Below, one piece after another: positions 25,690-36,380 of a stretch of 64,000 nt of DNA (position 1 is its first letter; every line of letters begins with the position of its first letter). The position numbers and the translations under genes are program-made. The stretch is from Marinobacter bohaiensis (GTDB lineage: Bacteria; Pseudomonadota; Gammaproteobacteria; Pseudomonadales; Oleiphilaceae), in NCBI RefSeq assembly GCF_003258515.1, contig NZ_QGEH01000003.1:124001-188000 (forward strand), written 5' to 3'. The notes beneath the pieces were generated by a model. It ran no database searches. It saw nothing but the letters and a program-made list of their open reading frames with translations, and was not told the DNA's origin.

Positions 25690-26433
25690 TCAGCGGCTTG
25701 CAGCGCCGTTCGGTGCAACGGCAATCAGGCTCAGGATAATGCCATCATGCTCGCTGTACAGGCCCTCCAGCTCGGCGCCTGCGCGCCATTCGTTCGATAG
25801 GGTCTTGAGCAATCGCAGTTGGCTGGAGCCGTCCCCGGACAGGCTCACAAGCTCGGCATCGTGAAAGTAGAAGCGCTGGCCGGTGATCGGGTTGAGAGCC
25901 TTGAACAGGCTTTCCTTGAGGGAAAAGGCCAGAGTGAGGCAGTGGCCGGGTGTGTCGGCCAGCTCGCGCCCGAATCGCCGCTGTTCGTCCGGGGTGAGGA
26001 TTTCCCGCGCCAGGCGTTGTGCGCGGCGGTCGCCCATGGGCATTTCGGCGTCTAGCCCCAGGCCCTGATAGGCATCGCGGTGTCCGGCGACAACGGCGGC
26101 GTAGCCGTGGCTGTGGGTGATGGAGCCAACGCAGGCATCGGGCCACTGTGGGGCGCGGTCGGCGCCGGTGGCGGGCACGCTGGCGATGCCGGTGACCTGT
26201 TGCAGCACGTGACGGGCGCAGAGGCGGCCGGCCAGGTATTCCGTGCGGCGCTTGGCGGCGGCGGTGCGGACGTTCTCGGGGGGCTCGATGCCGCAGCGCT
26301 CGAAGTCGTCGTCGCTCAGGGCGTCCGGGTTGAAGGAGAGGGTGGTGAAAGCCAGCCCCGGCAACCGTTGGCACCAGGGCCAGCGGTCGTCTCCGGGGCG
26401 GCAGCAGGCGGGCAGGGAAGTCATCACGGACAT
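25690..26433 (-). CDS. 4'-phosphopantetheinyl transferase, EntD type
   Basis: This 247-residue enzyme transfers phosphopantetheine from CoA to carrier proteins. Motifs in order are GSITHSHGYAAVV, GLGLDAEMP (Mg-binding Asp/Glu) and FSLKESLFKALNP. The N-terminal DFERCGIEPPENVRTAAAKR-RTEYLAGRLCA is the EntD/Sfp pattern. It starts 12 bp after ychF ends and is probably co-transcribed with it. No NRPS, PKS or carrier gene is in the window, so its partner is elsewhere. Confidence 0.88.
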   Translation of the reverse strand: MSVMTSLPACCRPGDDRWPWCQRLPGLAFTTLSFNPDALSDDDFERCGIEPPENVRTAAAKRRTEYLAGRLCARHVLQQVTGIASVPATGADRAPQWPDACVGSITHSHGYAAVVAGHRDAYQGLGLDAEMPMGDRRAQRLAREILTPDEQRRFGRELADTPGHCLTLAFSLKESLFKALNPITGQRFYFHDAELVSLSGDGSSQLRLLKTLSNEWRAGAELEGLYSEHDGIILSLIAVAPNGAASR

Positions 26434-26445
26434 CCCTGTGCCGGC

Positions 26446-27537
26446 TTATACGTTAAAGCGGAAGTGAATGACATCGCCGTCCTGAACGATGTAGTCCTTG
26501 CCTTCCAGGCGCCATTTGCCGGCTTCCTTGGCGCCCTGTTCGCCGTTGTTCCCGACGAAGTCGTCGTAGGCCACCACTTCGGCGCGGATGAACCCTTTCT
26601 CGAAGTCGGTGTGGATCACGCCAGCCGCCTGCGGGGCGGTGGCGCCGACCTTGACGGTCCAGGCGCGGACTTCCTTCACGCCGGCGGTGAAGTAGGTCTG
26701 CAGACCCAGCAGGTCGTAACCGGCGCGGATCACGCGATCCAGGCCTGGTTCTTCCATGCCCATTTCTTCCAGGAAGACGCTCTTTTCGTCCTCTTCCAGC
26801 TCGGCGATTTCCGCTTCCATCTTGTTGCAGATGGGGACGACCACGGCGTTCTCTTCCTCGGCGATCTTGCGGACCGCGTCCAGGTGCGGGTTGTTCTCGA
26901 AGCCGTCCTCGTTGACGTTGGCGATGTACATGATCGGCTTCACGGTCAGCAGGCACAGCTCGCGGATCAGCGCCATGGTGTCGGCGTCCAGGTTCATGCT
27001 GCGGACCGGTTTGCCTTCGTTCAGTACCGGCAGCAGGGACTGGAAGACTTCCAGCTGGGCCTTGGCGGTCTTGTCACCGCTCTTGGCCACGCGCTCGACG
27101 CGCTTGACGCCTTTTTCGACCGTTTCCAGGTCGGCCAGCGCCAACTCGGTGTTGATGATCTCGATGTCCGCCGCCGGGTCCACTTTATTGGCGACGTGGA
27201 TGACGTTGTCGTCCTCGAAGCAGCGCACCACCTGGGCGATGGCGTCGGTCTGGCGGATGTTGGCCAGGAACTGGTTGCCCAGGCCTTCCCCTTTGGAGGC
27301 ACCGGCCACCAGGCCCGCGATGTCCACGAACTCCATGGTGGTGGGGATGACGTTCTGGGGTTTAACGATTTCCGCCAGTTTGTTCAGGCGCGGGTCCGGC
27401 ATGCCCACCACGCCCGCGTTGGGCTCGATGGTGCAGAACGGGAAGTTTTCAGCCCCGATCCCGGCTTTGGTCAGCGCGTTGAACAGGGTGGATTTGCCGA
27501 CGTTGGGCAGGCCGACGATGCCGCAGTTGAAACCCAT
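26446..27537 (-). CDS. ychF: YchF/OLA1-family GTP/ATP-binding protein
   Basis: This 363-residue Obg-family NTPase associates with ribosomes. The P-loop [15 protein letters not shown] is at residues 8-22, switch-region [20 protein letters not shown] at about 70-90, then the NVNE variant of NKxD. The C-terminal TGS domain ends [19 protein letters not shown]. The length is exactly that of the family. It lies downstream of pth, a widely conserved pair. NVNE rather than NKxD fits the known ATP preference. Confidence 0.97.
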   Translation of the reverse strand: MGFNCGIVGLPNVGKSTLFNALTKAGIGAENFPFCTIEPNAGVVGMPDPRLNKLAEIVKPQNVIPTTMEFVDIAGLVAGASKGEGLGNQFLANIRQTDAIAQVVRCFEDDNVIHVANKVDPAADIEIINTELALADLETVEKGVKRVERVAKSGDKTAKAQLEVFQSLLPVLNEGKPVRSMNLDADTMALIRELCLLTVKPIMYIANVNEDGFENNPHLDAVRKIAEEENAVVVPICNKMEAEIAELEEDEKSVFLEEMGMEEPGLDRVIRAGYDLLGLQTYFTAGVKEVRAWTVKVGATAPQAAGVIHTDFEKGFIRAEVVAYDDFVGNNGEQGAKEAGKWRLEGKDYIVQDGDVIHFRFNV

Positions 27538-27653
27538 GAAAGCCTCTGCTGGATGTGAAAATGTGGAATCGTTGAAAACGTCGAATTATACCGATGTGGT
27601 GGCACGGGTGCGACTCCGCGCGGCGCACGCTTCGACGGTGGTTGCGGGTGGAA

Positions 27654-28244
27654 TCAGGCGTCCGGACGAACGCTGTGAAGCGCGTTCATGGCCTTGGGCA
27701 TCTGCCCGTTGAGCGCGTCCGGTAGGACCCGCATGATCTCGTGGCTGATGTTGTCCAGGTGCGTGGCGTCGGACTTGGTCAGCCGGCCGAGCACGTAACC
27801 GGTCACGCGGCGGCTGTCGCCGGGATGGCCGATGCCGATGCGCAGTCGGTGAAATTCTTTGGTGCCCAGGTGGGCGATGATGTCACGAAGACCGTTGTGA
27901 CCGCCGTGGCCGCCGTCTTTCTTGAGCTTGGCGGTGCCGGGCGGCAGGTCCAGTTCGTCGTGGGCGACGAGGATCTGTTCGGGCTTGATCTTGAAGAAGT
28001 CCGCCAGGGCCTTAACGGATTGGCCGCTGCGGTTCATGAAGGTGGTGGGGTTCAGCAGGTGCAGGTCGAGACCCTGCCACTGAACGCGGGCGTACAGCCC
28101 GTGGTACTTCTTTTCCGGACGAAGACTCTGGCCCGCTTCACGGGCCAGAGCTTCCACGAAGAGGGCGCCGGCGTTGTGACGGGTGTTCTCGTAATCCGCA
28201 CCGGGATTACCCAGACCCACCACCATGACAATTGACTGCGACAT
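27654..28244 (-). CDS. pth: Peptidyl-tRNA hydrolase
   Basis: This 196-residue enzyme releases peptides from peptidyl-tRNA. [17 protein letters not shown] carries the catalytic Asn and His. [12 protein letters not shown] and [27 protein letters not shown] carry the Asp and tRNA-binding loop. It lies 21 bp downstream of rplY and upstream of ychF, the usual gene order. Confidence 0.97.
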   Translation of the reverse strand: MSQSIVMVVGLGNPGADYENTRHNAGALFVEALAREAGQSLRPEKKYHGLYARVQWQGLDLHLLNPTTFMNRSGQSVKALADFFKIKPEQILVAHDELDLPPGTAKLKKDGGHGGHNGLRDIIAHLGTKEFHRLRIGIGHPGDSRRVTGYVLGRLTKSDATHLDNISHEIMRVLPDALNGQMPKAMNALHSVRPDA

Positions 28245-28265
28245 GTGCCAGCGCCCCGGGAGTAA

Positions 28266-28913
28266 TTACTCCTGACCTTCGCCTTCTTCACCTTCGCCTT
28301 CGGCGTCCTCGGCTTCGTCAGCCTTGGTGCCCTTGGGCAGGTGAACGGATACAACCGCCTGGTCGTGGTCTTCGCCCTGCAGCAGAGCGGCAACCTGGAC
28401 GCCTTTCGGCAGCTTCAGATCGCTCAGGTGCAGCGTCTGGTCCATCTGGACGTCGGTCATGTCGACTTCGATGAACTCAGGCAGGTTCTGCGGCAGACAG
28501 ATCACTTCCACTTCGTTCAGCTGGTGGTTGACCGCGCCACCCTGCAGCTTGACGACCGGTGCGGTGTCTTCGTTGATGAAGTGCAGCGGTACGTTGACGT
28601 GGATCTCGTGGTCCTTGTCGACGCGCAGGAAGTCAGCGTGGGTCAGGATCGGCTTGTACGGGTGACGCTGCAGATCCTTCAGGATGACGCTTTCTTTCTT
28701 GCCATCCACTTCCAGGGTCAGGATGTGAGAGAAGAACGCTTCGTTTTCCAGCGCCTTCTTCAGATCGTTGTGCCACAGGGAGATGGACTGCGCGTCCTTG
28801 TCACCGCCGTAAACGACAGCCGGAATTTTACGTTCTTCGCGACGCAGGCGGCGGCTCGCACCTTTCCCCTGGTCGTCACGAAGGAATGCTTCGAGAACAA
28901 AATCTTGGGCCAT
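28266..28913 (-). CDS. rplY: Ribosomal protein bL25 (Ctc/TL5 long form)
   Basis: This encodes 215 residues from the ATG at 28913. A second ATG two codons upstream is only three bases from the GAGG ribosome site, so 28913 is preferred. The N-terminal 5S-rRNA-binding domain has GKGASRRLRREERKIPAVVY. The C-terminal TL5 domain contains EDTAPVVKLQGGAVNHQLNE and LKLPKGVQVAAL, with an acidic glutamate-rich tail. It lies between prs and pth as in most gammaproteobacteria. Confidence 0.95.
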   Translation of the reverse strand: MAQDFVLEAFLRDDQGKGASRRLRREERKIPAVVYGGDKDAQSISLWHNDLKKALENEAFFSHILTLEVDGKKESVILKDLQRHPYKPILTHADFLRVDKDHEIHVNVPLHFINEDTAPVVKLQGGAVNHQLNEVEVICLPQNLPEFIEVDMTDVQMDQTLHLSDLKLPKGVQVAALLQGEDHDQAVVSVHLPKGTKADEAEDAEGEGEEGEGQE

Positions 28914-29059
28914 GGTCATAAACCTCAGTATTCACCGTTGCCGACTCGCGACCAAGTCCGGCAGGGTGGTTTCAATGATTCCCGGAAGTCAGCCGTAACC
29001 ATTTTCCGGGTGCTTAAACAAACAAGGAGCCGATAACGGCCCCATGCTTGAATCCTGTC

Positions 29060-29084
29060 GGCTTTCTGTCTTGGAAAGCCTTTT
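29060..29084 (+). other. Hairpin in the prs-rplY gap
   Basis: A 7-bp stem (ggctttc 29060-29066, gaaagcc 29074-29080) is followed on the plus strand by TTTT. The leftward genes run antisense to this T-run, so it may act as an intercistronic structure rather than a leftward terminator. Confidence 0.4.
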
Positions 29085-29107
29085 AAAACGCGGGCTTACC
29101 CGAGTGA

Positions 29108-30052
29108 TTACTCGAACAGCGCGCTGATCGATTCTTCGTTGCTCACGCGACGGATCGACTCGGCGAGCAGTCCCGCCATTCCAAGCGGGCGGATTCTATC
29201 ACACTTGCGCACTTTTTCATCCAGCGGGATGGTGTCACAAACCACGAGTTCGTCCAGTTGCGAGGCGTTGATGTTCTCAATCGCCGGGCCGGACAGAACC
29301 GGGTGGGTGATGTAGGCCACGACCCGGGAGGCGCCGTGCTCTTTGAGCGCGTTGGCGGCCTTGCACAGGGTACCGGCGGTATCGACGATGTCGTCCACCA
29401 GGATGCAGGTCTTGTCCTGCACGTCACCGATGATGTGCATCACCTGGGATACGTTCGCCTTCGGGCGACGTTTGTCGATGATGGCCAGGTCGGCGTCGTT
29501 CAGGCGCTTGGCCACGGCCCGGGCGCGAACCACGCCGCCGACGTCCGGTGAGACAACGATGAAGTTGTCGAAGCGCTGACGTTCGATGTCGTCGAGCAGG
29601 ACCGGAGTGGCGTAGATGTTGTCGACCGGAATGTCGAAGAAACCCTGGATCTGATCGGCGTGCAGGTCGACGGTCAGGACCCGGTCGATGCCGATGCTGG
29701 TGATCATGTCCGCGACGACCTTGGCGCTGATCGACACCCGGGTGGAGCGCACGCGGCGATCCTGTCGGGCGTAGCCATAATAGGGAACGACGGCTGTGAT
29801 GCGCGTGGCGGATGCTCGACGCAGAGCGTCGGTCATGACCATCAGCTCCATCAGGTTGTCGTTGGTCGGGTAGCAGGTCGGCTGGATGATGAAGACATCA
29901 TGACCGCGGACATTTTCGTTGATTTCAACGGTGGTTTCGCCATCGCTGAATTTGCCGACGGTCGCTTCTCCCAACGGGATGTGCAACTTCTGGGCGATAT
30001 TACGGGCGAGTTCCGGATGGGCATTACCGGCGAAGATCATTAACTTGGACAC
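29108..30052 (-). CDS. prs: Ribose-phosphate pyrophosphokinase
   Basis: This 314-residue enzyme makes PRPP from ribose 5-phosphate and ATP. I take the GTG at 30052, which has AAGGA seven bases upstream. The reading frame stays open through the upstream tRNA but that part is not coding. The protein starts [20 protein letters not shown] and has [33 protein letters not shown] and the PRPP loop [12 protein letters not shown] tRNA-Gln gene directly upstream on the same strand is a conserved arrangement. Confidence 0.97.
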   Translation of the reverse strand: MSKLMIFAGNAHPELARNIAQKLHIPLGEATVGKFSDGETTVEINENVRGHDVFIIQPTCYPTNDNLMELMVMTDALRRASATRITAVVPYYGYARQDRRVRSTRVSISAKVVADMITSIGIDRVLTVDLHADQIQGFFDIPVDNIYATPVLLDDIERQRFDNFIVVSPDVGGVVRARAVAKRLNDADLAIIDKRRPKANVSQVMHIIGDVQDKTCILVDDIVDTAGTLCKAANALKEHGASRVVAYITHPVLSGPAIENINASQLDELVVCDTIPLDEKVRKCDRIRPLGMAGLLAESIRRVSNEESISALFE

Positions 30053-30104
30053 GACGGAGTCCTTCTCAGTTTCAGCGTTGTGTTCAGAAGAAGCGGGAGA
30101 AAGG

Positions 30105-30179
30105 TGGCTGGGGTGGCAGGATTCGAACCTGCGCATGACGGGATCAAAACCCGTTGCCTTACCACTTGGCGACACCCCA
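30105..30179 (-). tRNA. tRNA-Gln (UUG)
   Basis: The reverse strand gives a 75-nt cloverleaf with encoded CCA: acceptor TGGGGTG, D-arm TCGCCAAGTGGTAAGGCA, anticodon loop TTTTGAT (anticodon TTG) and T-arm CAGGTTCGAATCCTG. It lies between ispE and prs in the same direction. Confidence 0.95.
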
Positions 30180-30198
30180 GTATCGTGCTTTTTCGGCA

Positions 30199-31053
30199 TC
30201 ATTCCAGCTCTGTCAGCTTTGTGTGAAGCGGTGAAGCGTTCACCCCTCTTGTGACGAACCCGGTGATGCCGGAGGGTCTGCTAGCCCAAACTTCGAGGGC
30301 TTTGGATTCTGTTGGGAAACGTCCAAAAATGCAAGCCCCGGTTCCGGTTAATCTTGCAGGTCCGAATTGTGAAAGCCAGTCCAGACTTTTCCTAACCTCG
30401 GGATACAGTTTACAGACTGTATCCTCACAGTCGTTTCGGTACCTCGAGGCGTCTCCCTCAAAAGCGGGGCGTATTGTGCTCGGGGGCGTGTTACGTGTCA
30501 ACCCTTCCTGCGAAAAAATCTTGCCGGTGTTGATCTCGCAGTCCGGTTTGGCCACCACGAACCAGTCTTCCGGGGGATGAACCGGGCTCAGCTTTTCCCC
30601 CACGCCCTGGGCGAAGGCGGCGAATCCGCGCACGAAAACGGGCACGTCGGCGCCCAGTTGCAGGCCAATCTCCGCCAGGCGGTCGATGGACAGCGCCAGG
30701 CCCCAGAAATGGTTGAGGCCGAGCAGGGCGGTGGCGGCGTCCGAGCTGCCGCCACCGATGCCGCCGCCCATTGGCAGTCGCTTGGTCAACTGGATGTGCA
30801 CGCCGGGCAGGTTACGGCCCGCCTCGGCCTGCAGCTTCCGCGCGGCGCGCAGGATCAGGTTGTGTTCGTCCGGCACGCCGGGCAGGGCCGGGGACAGGAT
30901 AACGTCGTGTCCGTCGGCGGGCCCGAACGCCAGCTCGTCCCCGTACTCAAGAAACTGGAACACGGTTTCCAGCTCGTGGTAGCCGTCGTCCCGTCGTCCA
31001 GTGATGTGCAGGAACAGGTTCAGCTTGGCCGGTGCTGGCAGGGAAAAGCTCAT
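30199..31053 (-). CDS. ispE: 4-diphosphocytidyl-2-C-methyl-D-erythritol kinase
   Basis: This 284-residue GHMP kinase catalyses the ATP-dependent step of the MEP isoprenoid pathway. It begins [20 protein letters not shown] at 31053, where ATGA overlaps the lolB stop codon. The ATP loop is [18 protein letters not shown] and the C-terminal motif [12 protein letters not shown]. Coupling to lolB and location before tRNA-Gln-prs match gammaproteobacterial order. Confidence 0.96.
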   Translation of the reverse strand: MSFSLPAPAKLNLFLHITGRRDDGYHELETVFQFLEYGDELAFGPADGHDVILSPALPGVPDEHNLILRAARKLQAEAGRNLPGVHIQLTKRLPMGGGIGGGSSDAATALLGLNHFWGLALSIDRLAEIGLQLGADVPVFVRGFAAFAQGVGEKLSPVHPPEDWFVVAKPDCEINTGKIFSQEGLTRNTPPSTIRPAFEGDASRYRNDCEDTVCKLYPEVRKSLDWLSQFGPARLTGTGACIFGRFPTESKALEVWASRPSGITGFVTRGVNASPLHTKLTELE

Positions 31054-31697
31054 CGCGCTGTTCCCAGTGGCTGCCACTGGGTGATCACCAGACGGATGCG
31101 GCGCTCGCCCTTGAGTGCGGTGATCCGCGCCGGCAATTCCGGGTAGTCGTCGATGAATTGGTTCCAACGATCGAAGCGGATGTCCCAGCCCTGTTGGCGG
31201 ATGGCGGCGAGCTGGTCCTGCTGGTCGAACAGCAGTTCGAAGTCACCCTCCGGCGCCGGCAGGCCGCGAATCCACCAGGTCAGGCTGTCCAGCGGGAACT
31301 GCCAGCCGGTGGCGGCCTCCACCAGTGACTGGGGATCCGACGACCGATAGATCTCGCCGTCGGAGGTGGTCAGGGTCAGGAAACCGGGCATGCCCTGCAG
31401 TTCGGTGCGCCCCATACCGAGAAACGCGGAGGACAGCAGCAGGTGGTACTGCTCGTCCACCTGGCGCCACTGATTGATCACGGCGGAACCGCTGTCCTCC
31501 GGCTGGCGCACCGCGAGCTTGCCCTGTAATTCCCAGCGGCTGAAGCCGGTCAGCGTCTCGCTGCGCTGGGCCCAGTCCGCCGGTGGCTGGCGGGTCAGGC
31601 CATCCGGCAAGGGTTCCCGGGGAACGCTGGCGCAGGCGGCCAGCAGCAGGGTCAGGGCCATACCGGAAAAACATCGGGCTGTGCGGAACAACGACAT
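31050..31697 (-). CDS. lolB: Outer-membrane lipoprotein receptor LolB
   Basis: This 215-residue lipoprotein accepts lipoproteins from LolA and inserts them in the outer membrane. The signal ends in the lipobox LLLAAC (Cys about residue 22). The mature part has FSRWELQGKLAVRQPEDSGS and a LolA/B barrel ending RIRLVITQWQPLG. Its stop overlaps the ispE start by four bases and it begins one base from the upstream TPR gene end, so all three are one transcript. Confidence 0.94.
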   Translation of the reverse strand: MSLFRTARCFSGMALTLLLAACASVPREPLPDGLTRQPPADWAQRSETLTGFSRWELQGKLAVRQPEDSGSAVINQWRQVDEQYHLLLSSAFLGMGRTELQGMPGFLTLTTSDGEIYRSSDPQSLVEAATGWQFPLDSLTWWIRGLPAPEGDFELLFDQQDQLAAIRQQGWDIRFDRWNQFIDDYPELPARITALKGERRIRLVITQWQPLGTAR

Positions 31698-33463
31698 CAG
31701 AGTGATTGCTCCTCACCCAGGCGCTCCATGGTGGCCGGGATCTGCGTGTCGTCGGGATGTTCGTCCAGGGCGCGGCGCCAGATCACCCGGGCCTGCTCCT
31801 GCTCGCCGTTGACATAGAGCGCCTCGCCGTAGTGGGCGGCCACTTCCGGATCGGGGAAGGCGAGGTAGGCCTGGCGCAGGTAGTCGATTGCCTGCGCGAT
31901 GTTGCCCAGCTTGAAGTGCACCCAGCCCATGCTGTCGAGAATGGCCGGGTTATCCGGCTCCAGTTTCAGGGCTTTCTCCAGCAGTTGGCGGGCCTCCGCA
32001 TAGCGTTCGGTGCGCACGGTGAGAATGTAGCCCAGGGCGTTGAGGGCGACAGCGTTCTCCGGTTCGTTGTCCAGGATCTGGCGCAGGTCAGCCTCGGCTT
32101 CCTCGGTGCGGTTCATTTCGTCGAACAGCATGGCGCGGGCGTAGCGGATGCGACTGTTGTCCGGGAACGTCTGCAGCGCTTCTGTGGCGGCTCCCAGAGC
32201 ATCGGCGTTCTGCTCCAGGTCCAGCAGGGTGTTCACTTCAATCAGCCAGAGACTTTCGGCGGCATCCGGCATCTGCTCGCGCAAGGTCCGCAGATCACGC
32301 AAGGCGCCGTCCAGGTCGTCGTTGGCGCCGCGCAGGTGGGTGGCGCGGGACAGTGCCGGCAGGAAATGCGGGCCTTCGCCCACCTGCTGGTACTGGGCGA
32401 TGGCTTCATCCACGTTGTTATGCTCGTCGGCGATGCGGCCCAGGTAGTAGTGGGCCTCGTCCAGATGCTCGCCGTCTTCAACCAGTTGCTGCAGCGATGC
32501 CCGGGCCGGTTTGACGTGGCCGTTCTCCAGCGCCACCAGGGCATAGGACAGGCGCAGGCTGGGCTCGCCCGGGAAGCGGTTGGTCAGTGCTTCGAACTGG
32601 TCCTCGGCGGCCTGCATCTGCTGTTCCTCGATCAGCATGCGGCCATAGAGGGTGCCCAGTTTGCGGTTGTCCGGATAGCGGCGGGACTGGTGACGCAGGT
32701 AGTCCAGCGCTTCCTGGGACTGGCCGGTCTGGTAGAGCAGGTCGCCGCGCAGGATGATCGCCGGCTGGAAAGGCTCGCCGTCGGATTCGTCCAGCAGCGG
32801 TTCCAGTTTGGTGAGTGCGGCATCGAACTGACCCTGGTTCTTCAGGAGCAGGGCGATGCCGTACTGGATTTCTTCATTATCCGGGTGGCGGGTTTCCAGG
32901 TCGCGGTAGAGTCGCAGCAGTTCGGCCTGGTCCTCGGCCGGCAGGCGGGCGGAAATCGCGGCCAGATCGTCGAAGTCCGCGTCCTCGCCCTGGGCCAGTA
33001 TCTGCTCCATGTGGTAGAGCGCCAGGTCGAAGTCCTTGTGGCGCACGTACTGGATGGCGGCCACGCGATGGGCGTCGAGGCTGTCCGGTTCAACGTCCAG
33101 CCACAGGTTGGCCAGTTCGAGCTGGGCGTTGTCGCTGTTGAGTGACTGGGCGATGCGCATGGCCCGCTTGATGACGCCCAGATCGCGGGAAGACTTGGCG
33201 GCCTCCACATAGTTGACCAGGGTCACGTCGTAGCGGCCACGCTGGGCGGCCACTTCGGCGGCCAGCAGGCTATAGAGAGTGTCCTGGTCGAAATCGGCGT
33301 AGTCGATGGGGGGCTCTTCGGCCGGGGCGGCCGCATCCTGCGCCGCCATACTGTCTTCCGCTTGTTCGCTGTCGGACAGGCTGGCACAGCCGGCCAGCCC
33401 CAGTGCCAGCATCAGGGCAGCAACAGGGAATACGCGTGTCTTGGGGATGTGTCCGGTGGCCAT
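31697..33463 (-). CDS. TPR-repeat lipoprotein
   Basis: At 588 residues, it has a lipoprotein signal (LMLALGLAGCAS) and then TPR repeats throughout. The clearest are near the C terminus: NAVALNALGYILTVRTERYA, PDNPAILDSMGWVHFKLGNI and AQAIDYLRQAYLAFPDPEVA. It is upstream of lolB, as commonly seen in Pseudomonas and relatives. A periplasmic or outer-membrane scaffold role is inferred. Confidence 0.88.
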   Translation of the reverse strand: MATGHIPKTRVFPVAALMLALGLAGCASLSDSEQAEDSMAAQDAAAPAEEPPIDYADFDQDTLYSLLAAEVAAQRGRYDVTLVNYVEAAKSSRDLGVIKRAMRIAQSLNSDNAQLELANLWLDVEPDSLDAHRVAAIQYVRHKDFDLALYHMEQILAQGEDADFDDLAAISARLPAEDQAELLRLYRDLETRHPDNEEIQYGIALLLKNQGQFDAALTKLEPLLDESDGEPFQPAIILRGDLLYQTGQSQEALDYLRHQSRRYPDNRKLGTLYGRMLIEEQQMQAAEDQFEALTNRFPGEPSLRLSYALVALENGHVKPARASLQQLVEDGEHLDEAHYYLGRIADEHNNVDEAIAQYQQVGEGPHFLPALSRATHLRGANDDLDGALRDLRTLREQMPDAAESLWLIEVNTLLDLEQNADALGAATEALQTFPDNSRIRYARAMLFDEMNRTEEAEADLRQILDNEPENAVALNALGYILTVRTERYAEARQLLEKALKLEPDNPAILDSMGWVHFKLGNIAQAIDYLRQAYLAFPDPEVAAHYGEALYVNGEQEQARVIWRRALDEHPDDTQIPATMERLGEEQSL

Positions 33464-33881
33464 TGGCTTGGGGAACCTCTGATTGAGTACGATCCTTTGA
33501 AGAGAGGTCTGTCAGCAAGTCCCTGAAAAAGTTCGGTAGAACTTCGCCGAACGACCTGCCGAGCTGTGCCGGTTATAATGGCATAAGGGTCTTGGCTTGC
33601 CCAATGACCGTTTTCTCATACGCCTGGGTCGGTCTCGTCGTGTGTGGGTAAAGGGTGCCCGAGTCGGCCCCGGCCCCGGAGCGCAAGCATCGCCTGACAC
33701 GCATCGGATCCATGGTCAGGAAGCATGGATAGAAAACGTGGATAGATAAACTGGATCGGATAGATAGGTGATATTGCGGAAGGCGGCGGGTGGCGCTGCC
33801 GATTTGCCGTCGCTAGAATGATCGGCAGGTTGTTTTTTATACCCGAATCTTCTTGGAAGGCTACAGGTTTATCGCGGATTC
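33464..33881. other. Divergent intergenic region between TPR gene and hemA
   Basis: This 418-bp gap carries promoters for two opposing units. A cluster of GGATAGA-like repeats occurs at about 33726-33767. No gene or clear regulatory RNA is seen. A short leftward frame (33512-33700) has no supporting features. Confidence 0.5.
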
Positions 33882-35246
33882 ATGGCATTACTGACGCTGG
33901 GCATCAATCATCGGACGGCTCCGCTGGAATTGCGGGAGCGAGTCGCCTTTACTCCCGAGACCATGGCGGAGGCCTTCTCGGCGTTGACGGTGGCGGTTGG
34001 CGTCAAGGAAGCCGCGATCCTCTCCACCTGTAACCGCACCGAGCTTTACCTGGCTGCCGAGGACGACTGCGCCGATACCGTGATCCAGTGGCTGGCGGGA
34101 TTCCATGACATGGACCCGGCCGATCTGGCGGAAGCCTTCTATATACACGCCAACGGCGACGCCGTGCGCCATATGATGCGCGTCGCCTGCGGCCTGGACT
34201 CCATGGTGCTGGGCGAGCCCCAGATCCTGGGCCAGCTCAAGGACGCCTACGCCACCGCCCGCGCCCACAGCGCCAGTGGTTCGCTGCTGTCGCGGCTGTT
34301 CGAGCAGAGCTTCTCGGTGGCCAAGCGCGTGCGCACCGAGACCTCCATCGGCGAAAACCCGGTCTCCGTGGCCTACGCGGCGGTGAGCCTGTCGCGCCAC
34401 ATCTTTTCCGACCTGCGCAAGAACAAGGCCCTGCTCATCGGCGCCGGCCAGACCATCGAGCTGGTGGCCCGACATCTGCGTGAGGCGGGCGTACCGGACA
34501 TCATCGTCGCCAACCGCACCCTGGAGCGCGCGCAGGCGGTGGCCAGTGAATACGACGGGCACGGCATCCTGCTTTCCGACATTCCAGAGCACCTGCCCGG
34601 CGTGGACATCGTGATCGCCTCGACCGCGAGCCAGTTGCCGGTGCTTGGTAAAGGGGCGGTCGAGCGGGCGCTGAAAGTACGCAAACACAGACCCTATTTC
34701 ATGGTGGATATTGCTGTACCCAGAGACATCGAGCCGGAAGTGAGCCAGCTCGACGACGTCTATCTCTACACCGTCGATGACTTGCGTCAGGTGATCGAGG
34801 AGAACCTGCGTTCCCGCGAGGGCGCCGCCCGCGAAGCGGAGCGTCTGATCGAGTCCGGCGTCGAGGAATTCCAGTACCAGTTGCGGGCGCTGGATGCGGT
34901 GTCCACCCTCAAGCAGTACCGCCAGCACGCCGAGGACCTGCGGGATCGCGAGGTGGAACGGGCCCTCAAGGCGCTGCGCAATGGCGGCGACCCCGAGACC
35001 CTGTTGCGCAGCCTGGGCCGCGGTCTGACCAACAAACTGCTGCACGAGCCGTCGGTGCAGGTGCGCCGCGCGGCGGCCGAGGGGCGCCCGGAAATTACCC
35101 ACTGGCTGCGTGAGCTGCATCAACTGGGGCGCTCTGAAGACGGCAAGCCGGTCGAACCGCGCGTGTCGCTCAAGCCGGTGCCGACGGACAAGCGCGCCGC
35201 CGAGCCTGATACTGCGTCTCACACCCCATTCAATGATAAGATCTGA
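33882..35246 (+). CDS. hemA: Glutamyl-tRNA reductase
   Basis: This 454-residue enzyme reduces Glu-tRNA to glutamate-1-semialdehyde, the first step of tetrapyrrole synthesis by the C5 route. It starts [20 protein letters not shown]. The catalytic cysteine is in [11 protein letters not shown] (about residue 50), with [17 protein letters not shown] and the NADP domain [17 protein letters not shown]-terminal dimerisation domain follows. It heads the hemA-prfA-prmC-moeB unit. Confidence 0.97.
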   Translation: MALLTLGINHRTAPLELRERVAFTPETMAEAFSALTVAVGVKEAAILSTCNRTELYLAAEDDCADTVIQWLAGFHDMDPADLAEAFYIHANGDAVRHMMRVACGLDSMVLGEPQILGQLKDAYATARAHSASGSLLSRLFEQSFSVAKRVRTETSIGENPVSVAYAAVSLSRHIFSDLRKNKALLIGAGQTIELVARHLREAGVPDIIVANRTLERAQAVASEYDGHGILLSDIPEHLPGVDIVIASTASQLPVLGKGAVERALKVRKHRPYFMVDIAVPRDIEPEVSQLDDVYLYTVDDLRQVIEENLRSREGAAREAERLIESGVEEFQYQLRALDAVSTLKQYRQHAEDLRDREVERALKALRNGGDPETLLRSLGRGLTNKLLHEPSVQVRRAAAEGRPEITHWLRELHQLGRSEDGKPVEPRVSLKPVPTDKRAAEPDTASHTPFNDKI

Positions 35247-35294
35247 TCACGATTTTTTCCGGGCCCGCCCAGGGTCCGCTGATCTGGACGCTTC

Positions 35295-36380
35295 ATGAAA
35301 CCTTCGATTCAGACCAAACTCGACCGGCTCGTCGACCGGTTCGAGGAAGTGAGCGCATTGCTCAGTGACCAATCCGTGATCACCAATCAGGACCTGTTCC
35401 GCGACCTGTCCAAGGAGTTCGCCGAAATCGAGCCGGTGGTCGAATGCTACAAGGCCTACCAGCGTGCCAATGACGACGTGGCGGAGGCTCGTGAGTTGAT
35501 CCGCGATGGCGACGCCGACATGCGCGAGATGGCCGAGGAAGAGCTGGCCAGCGCGGGTGCCCGGGTTGAGGAACTGGACCAGGAACTGCAACGGCTGATG
35601 ATGCCGCGTGATCCGGACGACGGTAAAAACGCCTTCCTGGAGATCCGCGCCGGCACCGGCGGCGACGAGGCGGCCCTGTTCGCCGGCGACCTGTTCCGCA
35701 TGTACAGCCGCTTTGCCGAGACCCGCGGCTGGAAAGTGGAAGTGATCAGCGAAAGCCCGGGCGAACACGGCGGTTATAAAGAGATCATCACCCGCGTCGC
35801 CGGCGACCAGGTCTACGGCGCGCTCAAGTTCGAGTCGGGCGCCCATCGGGTGCAGCGGGTGCCGGAAACCGAATCCCAGGGCCGCATCCATACCTCCGCC
35901 TGCACCGTGGCGGTGATGCCGGAAGCGGACGAGGCGGACGCCATCGAGATCAACAAGGCGGACCTGCGGGTGGACACCTTCCGCGCGTCCGGTGCTGGCG
36001 GTCAGCACGTCAACAAGACCGACTCGGCGATCCGCATCACCCACCTGCCCACCGGCATCGTGGTGGAGTGTCAGGACGAGCGTTCCCAGCACAAGAACCG
36101 CGCCAAGGCCATGAGCCTGCTGTCGGCGCGTTTGCAGGATGCCGAGACCGAGCGCCAGCAGCAGTCCGAGGCCGCCCAGCGCAAGAGCCTGGTGGGCAGC
36201 GGCGACCGCTCCGAGCGCATCCGCACCTACAATTTTCCCCAGGGCCGGGTCACCGATCACCGCATCAACCTGACCCTCTACAAGCTGGACGAAGTCATCG
36301 CCGGCGATCTCTCCCCGGTGATCGGACCGCTGCAGCAGGAGCGTCAGGCGGAACTGCTGGCCAGCCAGGCCGATGAATGA
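35295..36380 (+). CDS. prfA: Peptide chain release factor 1
   Basis: This 361-residue factor recognises UAA and UAG. The GGQ motif is in [20 protein letters not shown]. The [39 protein letters not shown] and [20 protein letters not shown] segments are standard. It overlaps the start of prmC by eight bases, which ties it to its methyltransferase. Confidence 0.98.
   Translation: MKPSIQTKLDRLVDRFEEVSALLSDQSVITNQDLFRDLSKEFAEIEPVVECYKAYQRANDDVAEARELIRDGDADMREMAEEELASAGARVEELDQELQRLMMPRDPDDGKNAFLEIRAGTGGDEAALFAGDLFRMYSRFAETRGWKVEVISESPGEHGGYKEIITRVAGDQVYGALKFESGAHRVQRVPETESQGRIHTSACTVAVMPEADEADAIEINKADLRVDTFRASGAGGQHVNKTDSAIRITHLPTGIVVECQDERSQHKNRAKAMSLLSARLQDAETERQQQSEAAQRKSLVGSGDRSERIRTYNFPQGRVTDHRINLTLYKLDEVIAGDLSPVIGPLQQERQAELLASQADE

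Noticed and set aside
17745-26433. Siderophore system suggested by an EntS-like exporter and an EntD-like PPTase
   Set aside because: The genes are 8 kb apart, and no NRPS, TonB receptor or Fur box is seen.
26080-27558. Long plus-strand ORF (492 aa)
   Set aside because: It lies antisense to the PPTase and ychF genes, both with complete motifs; the product is low-complexity with no family resemblance.
25469-30179. tRNA genes as integration sites for the island
   Set aside because: No integrase and no partial tRNA duplicate were found; the island is bounded by other genes.
30053-30202. Upstream extension of prs through the tRNA region
   Set aside because: The frame is open but it covers the tRNA-Gln gene; the GTG at 30052 has a good ribosome site and matches the family start.
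31706-33145. Plus-strand ORF of 479 aa
   Set aside because: It is the mirror of the TPR lipoprotein gene in G+C-rich DNA, with no domain of its own.
33888-35222. Minus-strand ORF of 444 aa
   Set aside because: It is antisense to hemA, whose protein is full length and motif-complete.
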